From assembly GCF_030056665.1 (NCBI RefSeq), contig NZ_JASHIG010000076.1: a stretch of DNA of 7,926 bases; one strand, given 5' to 3'. Position numbers and translations under genes: made by a program. This document shows positions 7,174 through 7,926 of the stretch, piece by piece (the stretch's first letter is position 1; every line of letters begins with the position of its first letter). A model generated the notes under the pieces. The model saw only the letters and a program-made list of their open reading frames with translations. It was not told the DNA's origin and did not search any database. This stretch comes from Flectobacillus roseus (GTDB lineage: Bacteria; Bacteroidota; Bacteroidia; Cytophagales; Spirosomataceae).

Positions 7174-7926
7174 TAATAGAGCATCTTTCCACACATTTGG
7201 TAATCCATCTACTGGTGTCAAAATACCATCTCCATCTGGATCACAGTTCGTTGTACAGTCTACAATACCATCTCCATTCGCATCCAAATTAGGATTCAAA
7301 CCGCCTTCCTCTAGGTCAGTTACTCCATTATTATTACTATCTAAATCATAAGGATTAGGCTTATTATCATTATCAGTATCAGGTGGTGTTAATCCTAAAC
7401 CTGCTGTCGATGGAATTCCTGTTGGGGAAACTAGCCCATCTGCCATGCCGTCACCATCTATATCTATACCATTGGCCTCATCTACATCATTGATACCATC
7501 GTTATCACTATCTAAGTCTAGGCGGTTTGGAATACCATCTCCATCAGTATCTGCACTCAGTTGTGCATTTTCAACGGTATCCAAGATACCATCATTATCA
7601 TCATCCAAATCATCTACATCTGGCACTCCATCTGCGTCTGTATCTACCGGAACTGTAATGGTTACAGTAGCACTAGCACATACATTTGGCGTAACCGCTG
7701 TGTTACATACCTGATAAATTACGGAAACAGTTGTACCACGTTCTGTAATCAATGGTGTGTAAGTAAGAATACCCGTTAATGGGTTAAAACTTACTGTTCC
7801 GTTGGCAGTTCCTCCTGTTTTTGACAGTGAAGTACTCAAGCCTGCTCGGAAGTCATCATTGGCTAAGATGTTAAAGCCTGTGGCACTACCATACTTGGCC
7901 GTAAACGCATCTGCTACTGCTGTAGG
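6733..7926 (-). CDS. Paralogous TSP3-repeat / cadherin-like secreted protein (5'-truncated by window)
   Basis: The frame is open from the right edge to the TAA at 6733, showing the last 397 residues. The N-terminus and signal peptide lie outside. A TTG at 7839 is not the real start: the frame continues upstream and the extra residues (AKYG...ILANDDF) match the cadherin-like domain of the next gene. Visible residues 1-94 are that cadherin/Ig-like domain with YQVCN and VCAS. Residues 95-241 are a thrombospondin-3-like calcium array, and 252-397 the C-terminal domain. The protein aligns with residues 516-916 of the downstream 916-residue protein with only one 4-residue gap. Over the last 146 residues I count about 23 differences (roughly 84% identity), so the two are recent tandem duplicates. 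One calcium motif is altered to DLDSNNNGVTD, which may weaken metal binding. The role is inferred to be an extracellular adhesin or stalk. Confidence 0.93.
   Translation of the reverse strand, partial: PTAVADAFTAKYGSATGFNILANDDFRAGLSTSLSKTGGTANGTVSFNPLTGILTYTPLITERGTTVSVIYQVCNTAVTPNVCASATVTITVPVDTDADGVPDVDDLDDDNDGILDTVENAQLSADTDGDGIPNRLDLDSDNDGINDVDEANGIDIDGDGMADGLVSPTGIPSTAGLGLTPPDTDNDNKPNPYDLDSNNNGVTDLEEGGLNPNLDANGDGIVDCTTNCDPDGDGILTPVDGLPNVWKDALLPDLTPTTEINSLEFLTAGTPRDFVVNVFEINNVPNVSGSTIGFRVAKISGFTITYSNTSGTSNVFGGTANSNSDWTFTENANFITVTAKPGVVIPQNGKKVIGFTVARKSGVPSNTSQNITVTIIYGSAGEEKVDNNTVETKITAN
7204..7644 (-). repeat. Calcium-motif array of the 5'-truncated gene
   Basis: This is the paralogous counterpart of the array at 4433-4885 and has the same motif order, from DTDADGVPD to DPDGDGILTPVDG. 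It is four residues shorter in the linker between the GMADG motif and DTDNDNKPNPYD. One loop reads SNNNG where the paralogue has SDNDG. Confidence 0.88.

Noticed and set aside
6869..7351. A 160-codon plus-strand open frame.
   Set aside because: It lies antisense to the conserved C-terminal and calcium-array coding region. Its composition follows from the reverse complement of Asp/Gly/Asn codons, and the paralogous region keeps only shorter fragments of it.
7837..7839. TTG as a start codon for the rightmost gene.
   Set aside because: The same frame continues to the window edge and the upstream residues align with the cadherin-like domain of the paralogue, so this TTG is an internal Leu.

Overview
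The window is entirely coding on the minus strand. It holds three consecutive paralogous genes for very acidic, repeat-rich, secreted or surface proteins. Transcription runs from high to low coordinates: a 5'-truncated gene (7926 to 6733), a complete 916-residue gene (6712 to 3962), and a long gene cut by the window edge (3947 to beyond 1; 1315 codons visible). The gaps are only 20 and 14 bases and show no terminator hairpin, so the three genes read as one operon. Its promoter lies upstream of the window, beyond base 7926.

All three proteins draw on one module set. These are a signal peptide ending at residue 23 followed by QDVSINI; a roughly 135-residue N-terminal beta-rich domain; arrays of thrombospondin-type-3-like calcium motifs (DxDxDGxxD); a cadherin/Ig-like domain ending in a YQVCN...VCA...TVTI signature; and a 146-residue C-terminal domain ending in VETKITAN. 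The third gene carries a 753-bp (251-aa) unit tandemly repeated about 4.4 times within the window. The copies are nearly identical and continue off the left edge.

The source is most likely a member of the Bacteroidota. Such adhesin-like proteins are common there, the start sites have A-rich leaders without a Shine-Dalgarno sequence, and the base composition is moderately AT-rich. Cytophagales is a reasonable guess but is not proven. The likely role is a family of calcium-stiffened extracellular stalk or adhesin proteins. No enzyme, RNA gene, CRISPR array or mobile element is visible. Small open frames on the plus strand recur every 753 bases and are shadows of the repeats.

The most notable points are the near-perfect in-frame amplification of a unit present once in the neighbouring gene, the mosaic variation among copies, and the shared C-terminal domain that does not resemble the common type IX secretion sorting signals.
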